A stretch of 64,000 bases of DNA from Eupeodes corollae. Taxonomy: Eukaryota > Arthropoda > Insecta > Diptera > Syrphidae. The stretch lies in assembly GCF_945859685.1 (NCBI RefSeq), contig NC_079147.1:47250177-47314176 (forward strand), read 5' to 3'. This document shows, in pieces, positions 30,914 to 43,800 of the stretch; within the stretch, counting starts at the first letter, position 1; every line of letters starts with the position of its first letter. A program made the translations under genes and the position numbers. A model generated the notes under the pieces. That model searched no databases. It was not told where the DNA came from and saw only the letters and a list, made by a program, of their open reading frames with translations.

Positions 30914-31229
30914 GTGATTTTACCATAATTTCTTTTTATATATAAGAAATCCGGTCTAAGTTAAGTTTTAGGCAACCAAGAAGAGCGTTGTTGTCAAATT
31001 CATAGTTTCAAGTTCACAGTAGTCATTCTTGTTTAGAAGAGATTTTAATACGAGTTATCTTGATAGAATTAGACATCTAAACAGGAGTATAAAACGCTGG
31101 TTAAAAAGAAAAAACGTTTGTTTATGTGAAAATAGGCTGAAGGAAGCGATTTTAAAATCGCAAAATAACAAGGGCAACAAAGAAAAGTGTGTCAAATTCA
31201 AAGTTTCAAGTTCACAGTAGCCATTCCTA

Positions 31230-34200
31230 ACCAGGGGTATACGTCAACATCCGCATATCTTGCAGTTTCATGGCATGCATGCTGTTGAGAATGTTATCTT
31301 ACCAAAAAATTTCTATGGAATGGTCGCTGGTCTTGATTGATAGTTAAAATAACAATTACAAAAACGAATATCATCTGTATACAAGTATTCTGTATCATCT
31401 CCTCATTTAGTATACAAGTAGAACAGTTGTATAATTATTTTGAAGTCTAATTTTGGTTCACCCAAAACATCCGGGTTTCAACTCCAAATTGTGTCTTCAG
31501 TAAAAATTTACCTATTTCAAAAAATTCTCTTAAAAAAAAAAACAATGTAGAAAAAAGGTTGAAAGAAGCGGTTTGAGAATCTCAAAATCGCAAAAAAATA
31601 AAAAAGTATTGTCAAATTCATAGTTTCAAGTTCACAGCAGTCATTTCGATTTGAACAAAAGACTAGTATAGTTACCAAAGACTTTGAAAAAAAAAACGCA
31701 TTACTATGCACGTTAAAAAACAATGCAAAAGGCAATTCCAAAATCTCAACAAAAAATTAGATTAGATAACAAAGATTTAAAAAAAAATTTATCTTAACAT
31801 ATGTAAAAAAGACTGCATTTTGCAAAACGTAAAATATTATCGAAAATCCATCAATAAATATTTCTTGAAATCAAAAAGATCTAAGTACCTATTTCATCAT
31901 AAAACAAATCATATAAATTTGCTATGATCATTCGAAAAACTTATCATAATGTGCAGTTTCAAAAATTAATGAAAATCTCCCGATAGTAATTCCAAAGCTA
32001 GTTTTGTATACGGCTTTAACTTAAAATTGTAGTTCCTTAAGCATGAAATATAAAATTATACTATGAAATTATTTATTTATCATTTTTGTGTGATTATTTA
32101 ACCTATTGATTCTAATTGTTTGTTTAAACTTTAATAAAACAAAAATCGAATGAAAACAACCAAGTATATTCATTAAACTACAAAAAATTTCATAAAGAGA
32201 AAAGTCTTGATGTGACCTTTGGTCATGCATCCAGTTGGGCGAATCACATTAACAACAACGAACAGAACTCAAAATTGGGAGAATCACCCCCGACCAACTC
32301 CAGACATTAAGCTACTACTCACTACCACAAAGTTGAAACTCCACCAAGTGATGAAGCCATGTATACTGGCAACGAACGAAGCAGTAAGCCAGTCCAAAGA
32401 ACAATTGGCCAGAATTTTGATTTCGCTGGATTCATACCTCTTGTAAGACAAGTTCACGACCGTATTTAAGTTGAAGGCCAACGGTTGAGCCGTTCACTCT
32501 GTTCCCTATATTCCATTACGCAATGTTTGTATTTAAACAAACCCAATTATTCACTTGTTGAAGAGAACAACAACAAATCTATTACTTTAAGCAGATGCAA
32601 ACGAACTATCAAATTTTTCAAAATGATTTCTGCCTTGTTCTCACAAGCAATATTTCGGACGCGCAAACTATTTACCGGCGTCAATTTGTTGTTACACCCT
32701 ATATACCACATTTTTTTCACTCACAAGCCAGACATACAAGAAAAAGAATTTTTTCACTTTTCTTCGCGTCATCATGCTCGTCTCTATCTTTTATTTGTTG
32801 TAAAAAATATAAAAAGAAGAATTGAAATATATTAAAATCTCTAGATGCAAAATTTAATTCAATCAAATATTTTAAATCACTGTCTATATTTTATATAGCT
32901 CTTTTATTATAATAGGTATTGTGGTACTAAATTTATTTGAAAAAATTTCGACTTATGTTCTTCAATAACGATCGATTTTTCTAAACCACAATCATAATGA
33001 AAAGTAGTATGTAGGTACGAGTATACTTACCTGACCTATTTTGAGACCAAAGACTTCACTTAAATGTTTTTTTTTTTAAAAGTATTTCTTTAAATAAATT
33101 TCTTCAGCCCGGTGTGTCTATTATAATTATAACTGTTTTTATTTAATGCCATCACTTTGTTTCGCACTGAACATAATTAAATGAAGATATGTCTTCCACG
33201 CCACGTTTAAACTAAAACTGAATACATATTCATCGAAGTTTGTTCTCTTTTGAGCGTGATTAAAATTTTCAACGTTGGAGTATTGAGACAACATGGCAAT
33301 GGTATTCACATAAGTTAGATAAAATGAGAAGGGTATATATGTTCCTGCGAATATACATGCATACACACAATGTAAATGTTGAAGTAGTATACCAGGCTGT
33401 AGCTGTACAATATATATACGAATTTTGTATACGCTGGTTGTTTGTATTTGTAGTCGGCGCTATACCTACCCCAATACACAAAACACAATGGAGTAATTTC
33501 TTCAAATACTTGGCCATCTGCAGGGAACATACTATTTTACTACTACTATTTTTACTATTATAAATTATAGCGTATCATGGTTCTCGCTTGGTTTTTTTAT
33601 TTTAATCAAATATTTCTTTGACATAATAATGTTTACTAAAATTATATGCATTTGGTGGCAAGTTATGTTTTTGTTAAAAAATACCGATTTCAAAAACTTT
33701 CAAAATCATTTCCGATAAAGATCTCGCTCACAAATCTACACTTCAATTATTTTTCACATACAGAAATTACTTTTCAAAAGAGACAAACTCTCTGATATGC
33801 ATTCAATATACATTCATACATAAGCAAACATCAAAGTATTAAAATAAATACATAAAAGATGGCAATCATTTTAGAGCCGGTTTCGTGAACACGATGGTCA
33901 TTATCATACAGGATTGCCAGTCTATTGCAATTACAGTGCATATAAAATGAATAATGTTGCTTATGAATTTAATTTTTATTCAATGAGTTTTCCCAAAAAT
34001 TTTATAAATTTAGAACAAGATATTGTGAATATTATGTTTAATGATTTTTTTTCTTAAATTCACCATAAAACTTTGAGTATCTATTTTATTTGTTTAAAAA
34101 AAGAAATCCACGACGATCGATTTAATGTATTCATTTTTTTTCTCGTTAGAAGTTATTTTATGAACAAAGGCAACCCTGTTACAGTATGAGAAAATTAACG

Positions 34201-36530
34201 AGCTCCGAAGTATTGGTGTAGTTTAAAAAAGACCCCGGCTGTCTCTTTCTCGTGAAATAGGGAAAAGTCAATCTATTTTGGCAGAAGGCAGATGGACAAA
34301 AAGAAACAAAATTGAATGGAAAATTTTTAAAAAAGGATTTTTAAAAATGTCTTGGGTTTATTACCTGTCAATAACAGGGATGTGTGTACGATACAAATAA
34401 AATGTGGGATCAGATCCAAACAGGTATAAGTGATTCGCTTGATTTCCATATCCTTCCTACCTGAATGGGTGCAACTAAAACCATTATTTTTAAGTATTTT
34501 CAATTTTACATTAAACACAATAGAAATCAAGACGATAGACAACATTTTAGAAAGTTATGTAAAATGTATGCCGGATTTGGGTCTATCATTTGTATGTGCA
34601 GTTTCAAAGATAGGTATATTGAGTTGAATTCTGTTTTCGGCAGGTTCTAGCATGAAATGCTATTAGCTGACGAAAACAGGAATATGTCTACGATACAAAC
34701 GAAATGTGGGCTCAGATGCAAGCAGGTATAAGGGCTTTGCATACTTCCTACCTGCATAGGTGCAACTAAAACCATTTTTTTAATTTTACACCAAACGCAA
34801 TAAAAATCAAGATGATAGACAAAATTTTAACTTGAATTTTAGTTTTATTACGGATAACGAGTAATGAAATTGAGAACAATCAAAGGTATCCTTCTTGACG
34901 TAACAATCAAAAAGGATGTACCTACATCCAGTTATTTACCCATATCGTCGCATTCAAGTTGCTTTAAAAAAAAAAGTTTGAATCAGCTGTTGTCGATGAA
35001 AATATTGTAGGAAACTTGACATGATCTTATATGATCAATGGCAAAATCCCACATCTATCATTTCTCATATACCATAACTTCCATTTAACTTAAAAACTTT
35101 CAAACAAAAACATAAACATCTCAATTATCTGTTTTACAATAAATAATGCATAAAATGTATGTCAAACAAACGTCATATTTGAATATCTAAAAGTATTTAA
35201 AAAAATAACACGTGTTAAGAAATATGAAACTGTCAAAAAATATGACACATATCGAACCCTTTAGTGCAAGAGAGCGTTAAGTTGAAAAATGGCATTCATC
35301 TAATAATAAAACTTTATTTTTCTTTTAAATAACTTTTTCACTTAAATCAATCTTTTTCTATAATTTAGTTTAGACTTATTTTAAGTTGTAGCTGTATTAC
35401 ACTTGAAAATACTTTAAATGCAATACGAGTTATTTTGGTTAAGAGATCTTTGTACTAAAATTTTGAATAGCTTTTGTGAACTATCTCAAAAACTTGATAA
35501 AAAATATAACTAAATTATTTAAAAAATACAGCATAGTTAGATTTATTTTGCCTCTTAATGGAATTTTAACATTATCGAAAATGATGTCGATTTTTGCAGT
35601 TGCCTTTTTTTGAAATTACGTTTTTGAATTAACGATCTTTTGCACTGAGGGTGCGAAACGGAAATACAAAAGTATCTAAAAAAATATGATATACTGATTT
35701 AACATTCAAAAGAATCTGAAAATATGATAAAAAACAAGAATTTGAAAAACTTAAAGGCTAAAGCTAAAGTAAAAGATTTAAGGTACAGTAGAAAACCTGT
35801 ATCACTAAACCGATTCTGAATTTTAGTTTGAGGGCTTAGATTGAATAGGAATAAGCTAAAGAATAGAGCATTATGTAAATTTTTCCATTCAATTCGAAGA
35901 TTAATTTTCAGCATTTAAGAAAACTTAAAAATCAAATTGCGATTAAAAGATCTAGTTTTGGTTTATGGGAAACAGATCTACTAACATCATTTAACAACAA
36001 ATTAATTTAACAATGAAAAAGTACATCAATTAACCGAGTTTAAAATTGAACTTTTAAAGAGGAGAAAATTGAATGATATATTTTCTTTTTGTTACAAAAT
36101 ATATGGCTACCTTACCTTAGGTATAAGAAATGCTGGACACTTTGCATTTGCGTGTGCCGAAGTAAAATCTGAGTATTATGTCACTTCGAAATGTTAGGCC
36201 GTTCACCGCTTTGTGTAAGATGTCAACAGATCGAGACTGGAGAGTCTGTTTGCCAATAGTTCGAAACAAGCTAATTGTGTGATCTGCTTGTTTCAAAAAT
36301 GTCCACTGAAATTAAATGCAGAGTTCAAAAAAAAAACAATAAAAGACGATTTTATTATCACAGATACGATATTGGTGAGAGAATTTAGACTGGTGCGGTA
36401 ACCATGGAATTTTTGCCTGGTGCAACAAACAGTGGAAGGGTTACACTCTGGAACTAAACATATTTTAAGTTCCTGAAGAAATTATATTGTTAATTCAGGA
36501 AAAAGTACTTGTAACAAATTTCCAGTGAAG
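31230..36530. other. Long AT-rich stretch without recognisable genes
   Basis: About 5.3 kb of low-complexity, AT-rich sequence. Frames of 60-116 codons occur on both strands but none shows domain-like composition or a family I know. The only structure seen is a local duplication at 34365-34830 and a decayed repeat echo at 31545-31640. Confidence 0.6.
34365..34830 (+). repeat. Imperfect ~190-bp direct repeat pair, about 300 bp apart
   Basis: 34365-34555 and 34672-34830 share ACAGG(G/A)ATATGT(G/C)TACGATACAAA, CAGGTATAAG, CTTCCTACCTG, GTGCAACTAAAACCAT and ATCAAGA(C/T)GATAGACAA in the same order. The second copy has lost internal bases. Confidence 0.75.
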
Positions 36531-36976
36531 TGCAGTCTGCTATGTATTTTGGTATAATTGTAGACTCTACGCCTGAAATTGCACATTTTGATCAGCTTAC
36601 TATAATTATCAGATATGTACGTGATAACGGTGAGATTGTTGACAGGCTTCTATAATTTCTACCAAATATCGGCCATAAAGCTAAATGTATTGAGGATGCT
36701 TTGTTCAAATCTCTTGAAAATAGTGGTTTGGACATAATGAACTGTCGTGGTCAATCTTATGATAATGCAAGCAATATGTCAGGTATATATTCAGGCCTTC
36801 AGATACGAATCAAAACAATTAATCCTTTAGCAGATTACGTTCCTTGCGCCGCTTATTCTTTGAATTTGGTAGGATCATGTGCAGTTGAATCGGTAATAGA
36901 AGCAGTCGACTTCTTTTCTACTTTGCAAGAACAATACAATTGTTTGGAATGTAATTTTAGATCGTAATTGCTACTA

Positions 36977-38225
36977 AACGGTGATTTTTTAAGAGCTTGA
37001 GAACTTTAAAAAACGCATCAAATTTGCAAAATCTCATCGATTCTTTATTTGAAACGTTAGATTGGTCCATGACATTTACTTTTTGAAGATAATTTCATTT
37101 AAATGTTGACCGCGGCTGCGTCTTAGGTGGTCTATTCGGAAAGTCCAATTTTGGGTAACTTTTTCGAGCATTTCGGCCGGAATAGCCCGAATTTCTTCGG
37201 AAATGTTGTCTTCCAAAGCTGGAATAGTTGCTGGCTTATTTGTGTAGACTTTAGACTTGACGTAGCCCCACAAAAAATAGTCTAAAGGCGTCAAATCGCA
37301 TGATCTTGGTGGCCAACTTACCGGTCCATTCCTTGAGATGAATTGTTCTCCGAAGTTTTCCCTCAAAATGGCCATAGAATCGCGAGCTGTGTGGCATGTA
37401 GCGCCATCTTGTTGAAACCGCATGTCAACCAAGTTCAGTTCTTCCATTTTTGGCAACAAAAAGTTTGTTAGCATTGACGATAGCGATCGCCATTCACCGT
37501 AACGTTGCGTCCAACAGCATCTTTGAAAAAATACGGTCCAATGATTCCACCAGCGTACAAACCACACCAAACAGTGCATTTTTCGGGATGCATGGGCAGT
37601 TCTTGAACGGCTTCTGGTTGCTCTTCACTCCAAATGCGGCAATTTTGCTTATTTACGTAGCCATTCAACCAGAAATGAGCCTCATCGCTGAACAAAATTT
37701 GTCGATAAAAAAGCGGATTTTCTGCCAACTTTTCTAGGGCCCATTCACTGAAAATTCGACGTTGTGGCAGATCGTTCGGCTTCAGTTCTTGTACGAGCTG
37801 TATTTTATACGGTTTTACACCAAGATCTTTGCGTAAAATCTTCCATGTGGTCGAATAACACAAACCCAATTGCTGCGAACGGCATTTCGACATTTCACGG
37901 TCTTCAGCAACACTCTCAGAAACAGACGCAATATTCTCTTCTGTACGCACTGTACGCATTCGTGTGGTTGGTTTAATGTCAAATAAAGTAAATTGAGTGC
38001 GAAACTTGGTCACAATCACATTAATTGTTTGCTCACTTGGTCAATTATGTAGACCATAAATCGGACGTAAAGCGCGAAACACATTTCGAACCGAACACTG
38101 ATTTTGGTAATAAAATTCAATGATTTGCAAGCGTTGCTCGTTAGTAAGTCTATTCATGATGAAATGTCAAAGCATACTGAGCATCTTTCTCTTTGACACC
38201 ATGTCTGAAATCCCGCGTGATCTGT
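36977..38225 (-). mobile_element. DD41D (rosa-like) Tc1/mariner transposon inside the hAT remnant
   Basis: A left inverted-repeat-type end, AAACGGTGATTTTTTAAGAG, follows a TA at 36975-36976. The right end seems truncated near 38222: no complementary terminus is found before hAT sequence resumes. The element carries one transposase gene on the minus strand. Confidence 0.75.
37076..38157 (-). pseudogene. DD41D mariner transposase
   Basis: Cut-and-paste transposase read from an ATG at 38157. The three catalytic acids are in FSDEAHFW, RFQQDGATCHTA and LTPLDYFLWGYVKS; 41 residues separate the second and third, giving DD41D, the class of the rosa element of tephritid flies. A helix-turn-helix-like region precedes RKDLGVKPYK. 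A stop codon near 38041 and a frameshift near 37480-37580 (two overlapping frames) disrupt it; the C-terminus (RRSRGQHLNEIIFKK) is intact. Not functional as read. Confidence 0.8.
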
Positions 38226-38739
38226 CAAAGTGCATATGAAAAGCTTTACGAAAATTTTAATTTTTTTGATGATTTATCCGAAATAGATACAAACAAATTG
38301 AAAAATCTTGCCAATAAACTAGTCACTAAGTATCCTGACGATTTGGAAGAGACGTTAGGCAATGAATGTATTCATTTACATTTTCAACTGAAAGATTCCT
38401 TAGATTCACGGAGTCTTCGACATGTTTATCCGAATGTTAACATTGCTCTCTGTATTTTTTCAGAATTCCGGCTACATATTGTTCAGGAGAAAGATCTTTT
38501 TCCACTCTAAAACGCGTAAAAAACCTATTTACGCACAAGCATGATTTATATTTTATCCAAATTAATGAAATTCAATTTATCAAAAAGGGCGGCGCTTCGA
38601 ACGGGGCCTAGGACGACAGCAAGCCTAAATCCGTCACTGAAACCATATCTAATTTGTTCATCAGAATATCGAAAAAAGTAATGAATTGTTAAATAAAAAT
38701 TGTATGAACCCGAACTTTACGTTTTGAACTTATATTAAT

Positions 38740-38967
38740 TTGGTTTTGGTTTTAGATTCTTCTAAAGCACAAAATGCATCAAGAGCTCCTGAAATAGAAG
38801 AAACTCATAATGAAGATTCTAATGAACCCAACGAATTAAATAATATCTATTCATCGGATAGAGGAAATTTTGGTGACAGTCTTACTGAATGTGAACGAAA
38901 AATTATTTTTAAATTAGGCTCCTTTCAACCTGTAGGACCTTTTCCAAACAATTCGGAAGCAACTTGA
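38740..38967 (+). mobile_element. N-terminal fragment of a second DUF4371-type transposase
   Basis: The acidic start followed by KIIFKLGSFQPVGPFPNNSE, then, in a shifted frame, GIRIVGPWLCYSNIMNKPYC, matches the zinc-finger (TTF/MYM-type) N-terminal region of DUF4371 transposases. It lies to the right of the hAT 3' end at 38639, so it belongs to a different copy. Confidence 0.5.
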
Positions 38968-39259
38968 TGTTTTTCAAACTTTCATTACTAATATTCAAAT
39001 AAGCCTGGTATTCGAATTGTTGGCCCATGGTTATGTTATTCTAATATTATGAACAAACCTTACTGTCACTTCTATTGGTTGTTAGTCGTCCAAGCAAATC
39101 ACACTCTTGCGCATTAATAAACGGTGTCCTAGTTAGAACCAATTTGAATTTAAAAGTGCTGAGAACGGAGTAATTTTTTTTAGAGCTTGAGGCCCGCTGC
39201 CAAAAACTTTTTATTTTTCCGATTTACATAAACTGCTACAACTAAAAAAGAAGAGGCAA

Positions 39260-40800
39260 TATACTCTAAGCATAGTCAAAATATACTTGTGATAGGTGAT
39301 TTAAATGGAAGGACTGGTAATTTGGAAGGTGAATGGAACATGAGGCAAGGAATTAGAAGAAACTCGATAGATTCAACCATTAACACATGTGGTCGTAAGC
39401 TGTTGGATTTCTTGGACTCTTTGACCTTGAGAATTGTGAATGGAACTTCAAAGTCAGACCAAAAAGGAGAATTTACCTATGTCAAAGGCAAACATTGAAC
39501 TTTAATTGACTATTGCTGTATAGGAGAAGATTGGTGCTCCCTTATTGCAGATTTTAAAGTCGATTCTTTCCCATAGTTCGGCCATCTCCCTATTATTGTC
39601 CTACCTTAGGTCGTTTATAAAATTCAATAACGCAACTTTCCAGGAACTCTACAATACAGCCAACAGTCACTACAAGGAGTTACGACGAGCAAAAAAAAGT
39701 AACATTTTGAATCGGAAGCCAAAAAACTTGCAACCTGCAACAATCCTTCGGATTTTTTGAAAGCAGCAAATAAAATAAAAGGAATTAAATCAAAGGTAAA
39801 CATTGAGTTAAAAGTCGAAGCTCTTAAATGTCACTTCCAAAACCTTTTACAGTAGACTAAACCATTTTAATGAAACCTTAGATTAGCCAATTCGGGCGAA
39901 GGATCTAAAAGCTCCAGGATTAGACCGAATACCCATGGAATTTTATATATATAGTTCAACAGAATTCAAGAACACACTAACTGAAACATTTAATAATATA
40001 TAAGAAACTGGAAAGCAATAATTTACCCGGTTTTTAAAAAAGGAGACTCAAAAGATCCAGCCAACTACAGGGAAATTTCACTGTTGATCTCATCAGCTAA
40101 AATTTTTATAAGTATTCTCCAAAACCGGCTAGAACTTTGGATCAACGAAAACAAGCTTCTGAAAGAGTTTCAAGCTGGATTCCCCCTGGTTATGCCACGG
40201 TCGATCACATTTTTTTGTTACGCAGCATATAGCCGCAAGTTTTATTGCTAAAAATCAAAATTTATATGCTTTCTTCATAGACTTTAAAGCTGTTTTTGGC
40301 ACCATTGATCGCAAATAAATTTTTACAAGCTATATAACTATGGTTTGAGCCACAAATTTTGTAAAACCTTAGAAAGCTTGTACGATGAAACTAAATCAGC
40401 TGTATGGTGCGGAAGCGATTTGTCATAGTAGTTTACAACAGATGGTGGAGTCAGACAAGGATGCAACACAAGTTCATCAATTTTCGCCCTTTACATCGAA
40501 GACATCACCTCTCAGGTGGAATCAAATGATGATTAATCGAGTTGCGGAATACTGTAATCTTTGGGACCTTGAGCTTAACCTAAGCAAATCAAAAATTATG
40601 ATATTTAAAAGTGGTGGAGGTAGAATGTCCAGAGCAAAGAAATGGGTATCTGCGAGAGAATCAGTCGAAGTAGTTAAGCAATACAAGTACCTACCTAGGA
40701 ATGATTTTCACCTCAAATTTGAATATGGAAACTCATCTAAGTGTGGGATTAATTCAACATGGAGAAATTGTTCCCAAAATTGTGTAATGGCACGCGATTA
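39260..40800 (+). mobile_element. CR1/L2-like non-LTR retrotransposon remnant
   Basis: The endonuclease piece (39280-39500) has LVIGDLNGRTGN and a FTYVKGKH end. Reverse transcriptase pieces at 40020-40800 have PVFKKGDSKDPANYREISL, FQAGF, DGGVRQGC and LWDLELNLSKSKIMIFKSGG. Multiple stops and shifts; the YADD box is lost. Order and orientation (EN then RT, plus strand) are normal for LINEs. The clade is a guess from motif style. Confidence 0.6.
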
Positions 40801-40837
40801 GTTGTAAAAAAAATCGAGGGCAACATTCTTGAAGCCA

Positions 40838-43800
40838 ATATTTACTTACTTTACTTACTTAAGGTGGCGCTACAGTCCTGTGTGAACTAGGGCCTCACCC
40901 AACAAACTTCTCCATCTAGCTCGGTCCCTAGCTAGATGTCTCCAGTTTCGCGCTCCAAGTTGGGTGAGGTCACCTTCCACTTGTGCGCGCCACCTGATCC
41001 GCGGTCTTCCTCTACTGCGCTGTCCTGTGAGTGCGGATTCGAAGACTTTCCGGGCCGGAGCATTGGTATCCATGCGCTCTACGTGACCCAGCCATCTTAG
41101 TCGTTGGACTTTTACCCTTCTGGCTAAGTCTACGTCGCTGTACAGCCCGTACACCTAGTCGTTCCATCTTCTCCTCCACTCCCCTTCGATGCATACGGGA
41201 CCGTAGATCACACGAAGAACTTTTCTCTCGAAGCGACCCAAGGTGCTTTCATCCGCTTTTGTCATGGTCCATGCTTCTGCACCGTATAGCAGGACGGGGA
41301 TGATAAGGGTCTTATATGGCAACACTTTGGTCCCTCGAGAGAGGACATTACCACTCAATTGCTTTCTTAGTCCAAAGAAACAGCGGTTAGCAAGAGTTAT
41401 TCTGCGTTTGATCTTAGCGCTGGTGTTGTTTTCTGCGTTTACAGCGGAGCCTAGGTAGACGAAGTCCTTGACTACCTCAAAGTTACGTCTGTCGATTGTG
41501 ACGTTTTGACCAAAACGTCGGTGTTGTATGTCCTTTCTAGACGACAGCATGTACTTTGTTTTGCCCTCATTAACCGTTAAACCCATTTTCGCCGCCTCTG
41601 CCTCAATACTCACAAAAGCCCCATTGACATCACGCTGAGTTCTTCCGATTATGTCAATGTCATCAGCATATGCCAGTAATTGGACAGACTTTTGAAAGAT
41701 AGTGCCTCTAGTGTTGACGTGTGAGCTCTGCACTATTCTTTCAAGCACGATGTTAAAAAAATCGCATGACAGCGCATCACCTTGTCTAAAACCTTTTTTG
41801 ACATCAAAAGGTTCTTTTAAGTTGTTTCCAACCTTTATGGAGCAGCGTGAATTCTCCATGGTCATCCTGCACAAACGGACGAGTTTGGCAGGGATGCCAA
41901 AACTAGACATGGCTCTATACAGCTCGTCCCTGTAGATGCTGTCATATGCGGCCTTGAAATCGATGAAAGATGGTGGGTGTCGATTTGGTGCTCTTGAGTT
42001 TTTTCCAGGATCTGCCGTAATGTGAATATTTGATCAACTGTGGACTTTCCTGGTCTAAAACCACACTGATAAGGACCTATCAGGTTGTTGACGATGGGCT
42101 TTAGACGTTCACATATTATGGCAGAGAAGATTTTATAGGCGATGTTAAGTAGACTTATTCCTCTATAGTTGGTGCAGTTTAGAGGGTCTCCTTTTTTCAG
42201 GATCGGGCAAACAATACTGAGGTTCCATTCATCGGGCATGTTTTCTTCCGACCATATCTTACAGATACGTTGGTGCATGCTCCTAACCAACTTATCTCCA
42301 GCTGCTTTAAAGAGCTCGGCATTCAAGCCATCTGCTCCAGCGGCTTTATTAGACTTCAACTTAGATATGGCAATCTTTACTTTGTCTAAGTCGGGAGGAC
42401 GGGATTGTTGGCTTTCGTCGTCTATATCGAATTGGTCATCCTGCCTGACAGCGGAATTCAGTTCTTCATCGCCGTTATACAGTCTGCAGAAGTGGTCCTT
42501 CCATATCCTCAGCATTGACTGCGGTTTCCACTATGATGTTTCCACTTTCGTCTTTGCAGCCTTCGGGTTTAGGTTTATGTACCTGTGAATTTCGTTTCAC
42601 CTGTTCATAAAACTTTCGAACTTCATTCCTGCTTTTATACCTCTCAACATCTTCGACCGCACGCTTCTCATGCCCTCTCTTTTTCTTTTTGAAAAGTCGG
42701 CGTTCCTCTCGCCTCTTCTGCTCATAGAGCTCACGAGCAGCTCTCGTCCTTTTATGCAGCGCCGCTTTGCGTGCCTGTTGTTTGGCTGCATTTGCCTGCC
42801 GACATTCCTCATCAAACCAGGGGTTCCTTGTTGGTGGCTGTTTGAAGCCCAGCACATTAGAGGCGGCTTCTCTGATTGCATCTTGGCAATGTTGCCACTG
42901 GTTTTCGATACATGGTGTTGGCGGCAGAGAACTTCGAGAGAGGTTACTTGTCACTCGGTCGGAAAAGGACTTGGCGATCTCTGGCGATTGTAGCCGTTCG
43001 ACGTTGTATCTTCTCCCAGCATCTCCCTTTTTTGCCTTGGGTCTGGAAATCCGAAGTGCTACCCTGGCTACAACGAGATAGTGGTCCGAGTCGATGTTAG
43101 CTCCTCGGAAAGTTCGTACATCCGTAATGCTGGAAGCGTGTCTGGCGTCGATCGCAATATGGTCAATCTGGTTGACGGTAGATTCATCTGGAGAAGTCCA
43201 AGTTCCTTTGTGGATGTTGAGGTGTGGAAAACGCGTACTGGCTACCATAACGTTTCGCCCCGCAGCAAAATCTATGAGCCTGAATCCATTGTCGGAAGTG
43301 TTGTCGTGCAGGCTGTTTTTCCCGATTATTCCACCAAAGATGTCCTCCTAGCTTGGCATTAAAATCGCCAAGGACTATTTTAATATCGTAACTAGGGCAC
43401 TGCTCATATGTTTTGTCTAAGAGCTCGATGAACATATCTTTGGTGTTGTCGTCTTTCTCTTCTGTGGGGGCGTGCGCGCATATCAGGCTAATGTTGCCGA
43501 ATTTAGCCTTGATGCGTATGGTCATGAGGCGCTCATTGATGCACCTATAGCTCAAGACTTCTTGCCTAAGTCTGGCTCCAATGACGAATCCGCATCCAAA
43601 TAGGCGCTGTTGGTTTTCGTGGTAGCAGTCACCATAGTAAATATCGCAGTTTTTCATCCTCTTTTTGCCCGGCCTATCCCATCGTATTTCCTGGATGGCG
43701 GTGATATCTGCTTTATAGCGGTCTAGGGCCTCCGCTAATTCTTCGGCCGCACGTGGTCTGTTAAGGGACCTTACATTCCACGTGCATATCCCAAGTTCGT

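Larger units (their letters stand above)
29405..31225 (+). repeat. Tandem duplication, ~0.92-kb units
   Basis: 29411-30317 and 30328-31225 share most of their sequence (offset 918 bp at the left, 943 bp at the right after a 21-bp insert near 30550 and a 25-bp difference near 31090). Each unit has a T-like stretch, a DUF4806 C-terminal stretch and a conserved basic frame (FNTSY...RIRHLNR, LCENRLKEAILKSQNNKGNK). A third decayed echo of the last element is at about 31545-31640. Confidence 0.85.
36540..38639 (+). mobile_element. DUF4371/ZMYM1-type hAT transposon remnant with 3' terminus
   Basis: Left part (36540-36967) reads YFGIIVDSTPEIAHFDQLTI, PNIGHKAKCIEDALF, NCRGQSYDNASNMSGIYSGLQ and PLADYVPCAAYSLNLVGSCAVES, the core of DUF4371/zinc-finger-MYM-type-1-like hAT transposases. 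The right part (38190-38520) has the C-terminal dimerisation-region blocks DLEETLGNECIHLHFQL and YPNVNIALCIF. Stops and frameshifts are present in both. A mariner copy splits it at 36975. The 3' end is visible at 38581-38639: CCTAAATCCGTCACTG is the complement of a hAT-style CAGTGACGGATTTAGG terminus. No 5' terminus was recognised. Confidence 0.7.

Noticed and set aside
33139..33530. Hydrophobic, Tyr-rich minus-strand frames that briefly suggested a chemoreceptor exon
   Set aside because: Composition only; no conserved receptor motif, and the frames do not join by plausible splice sites.
42169..43362. Plus-strand frames of 85-139 codons
   Set aside because: Shadows of the RTE-like LINE coding on the minus strand.
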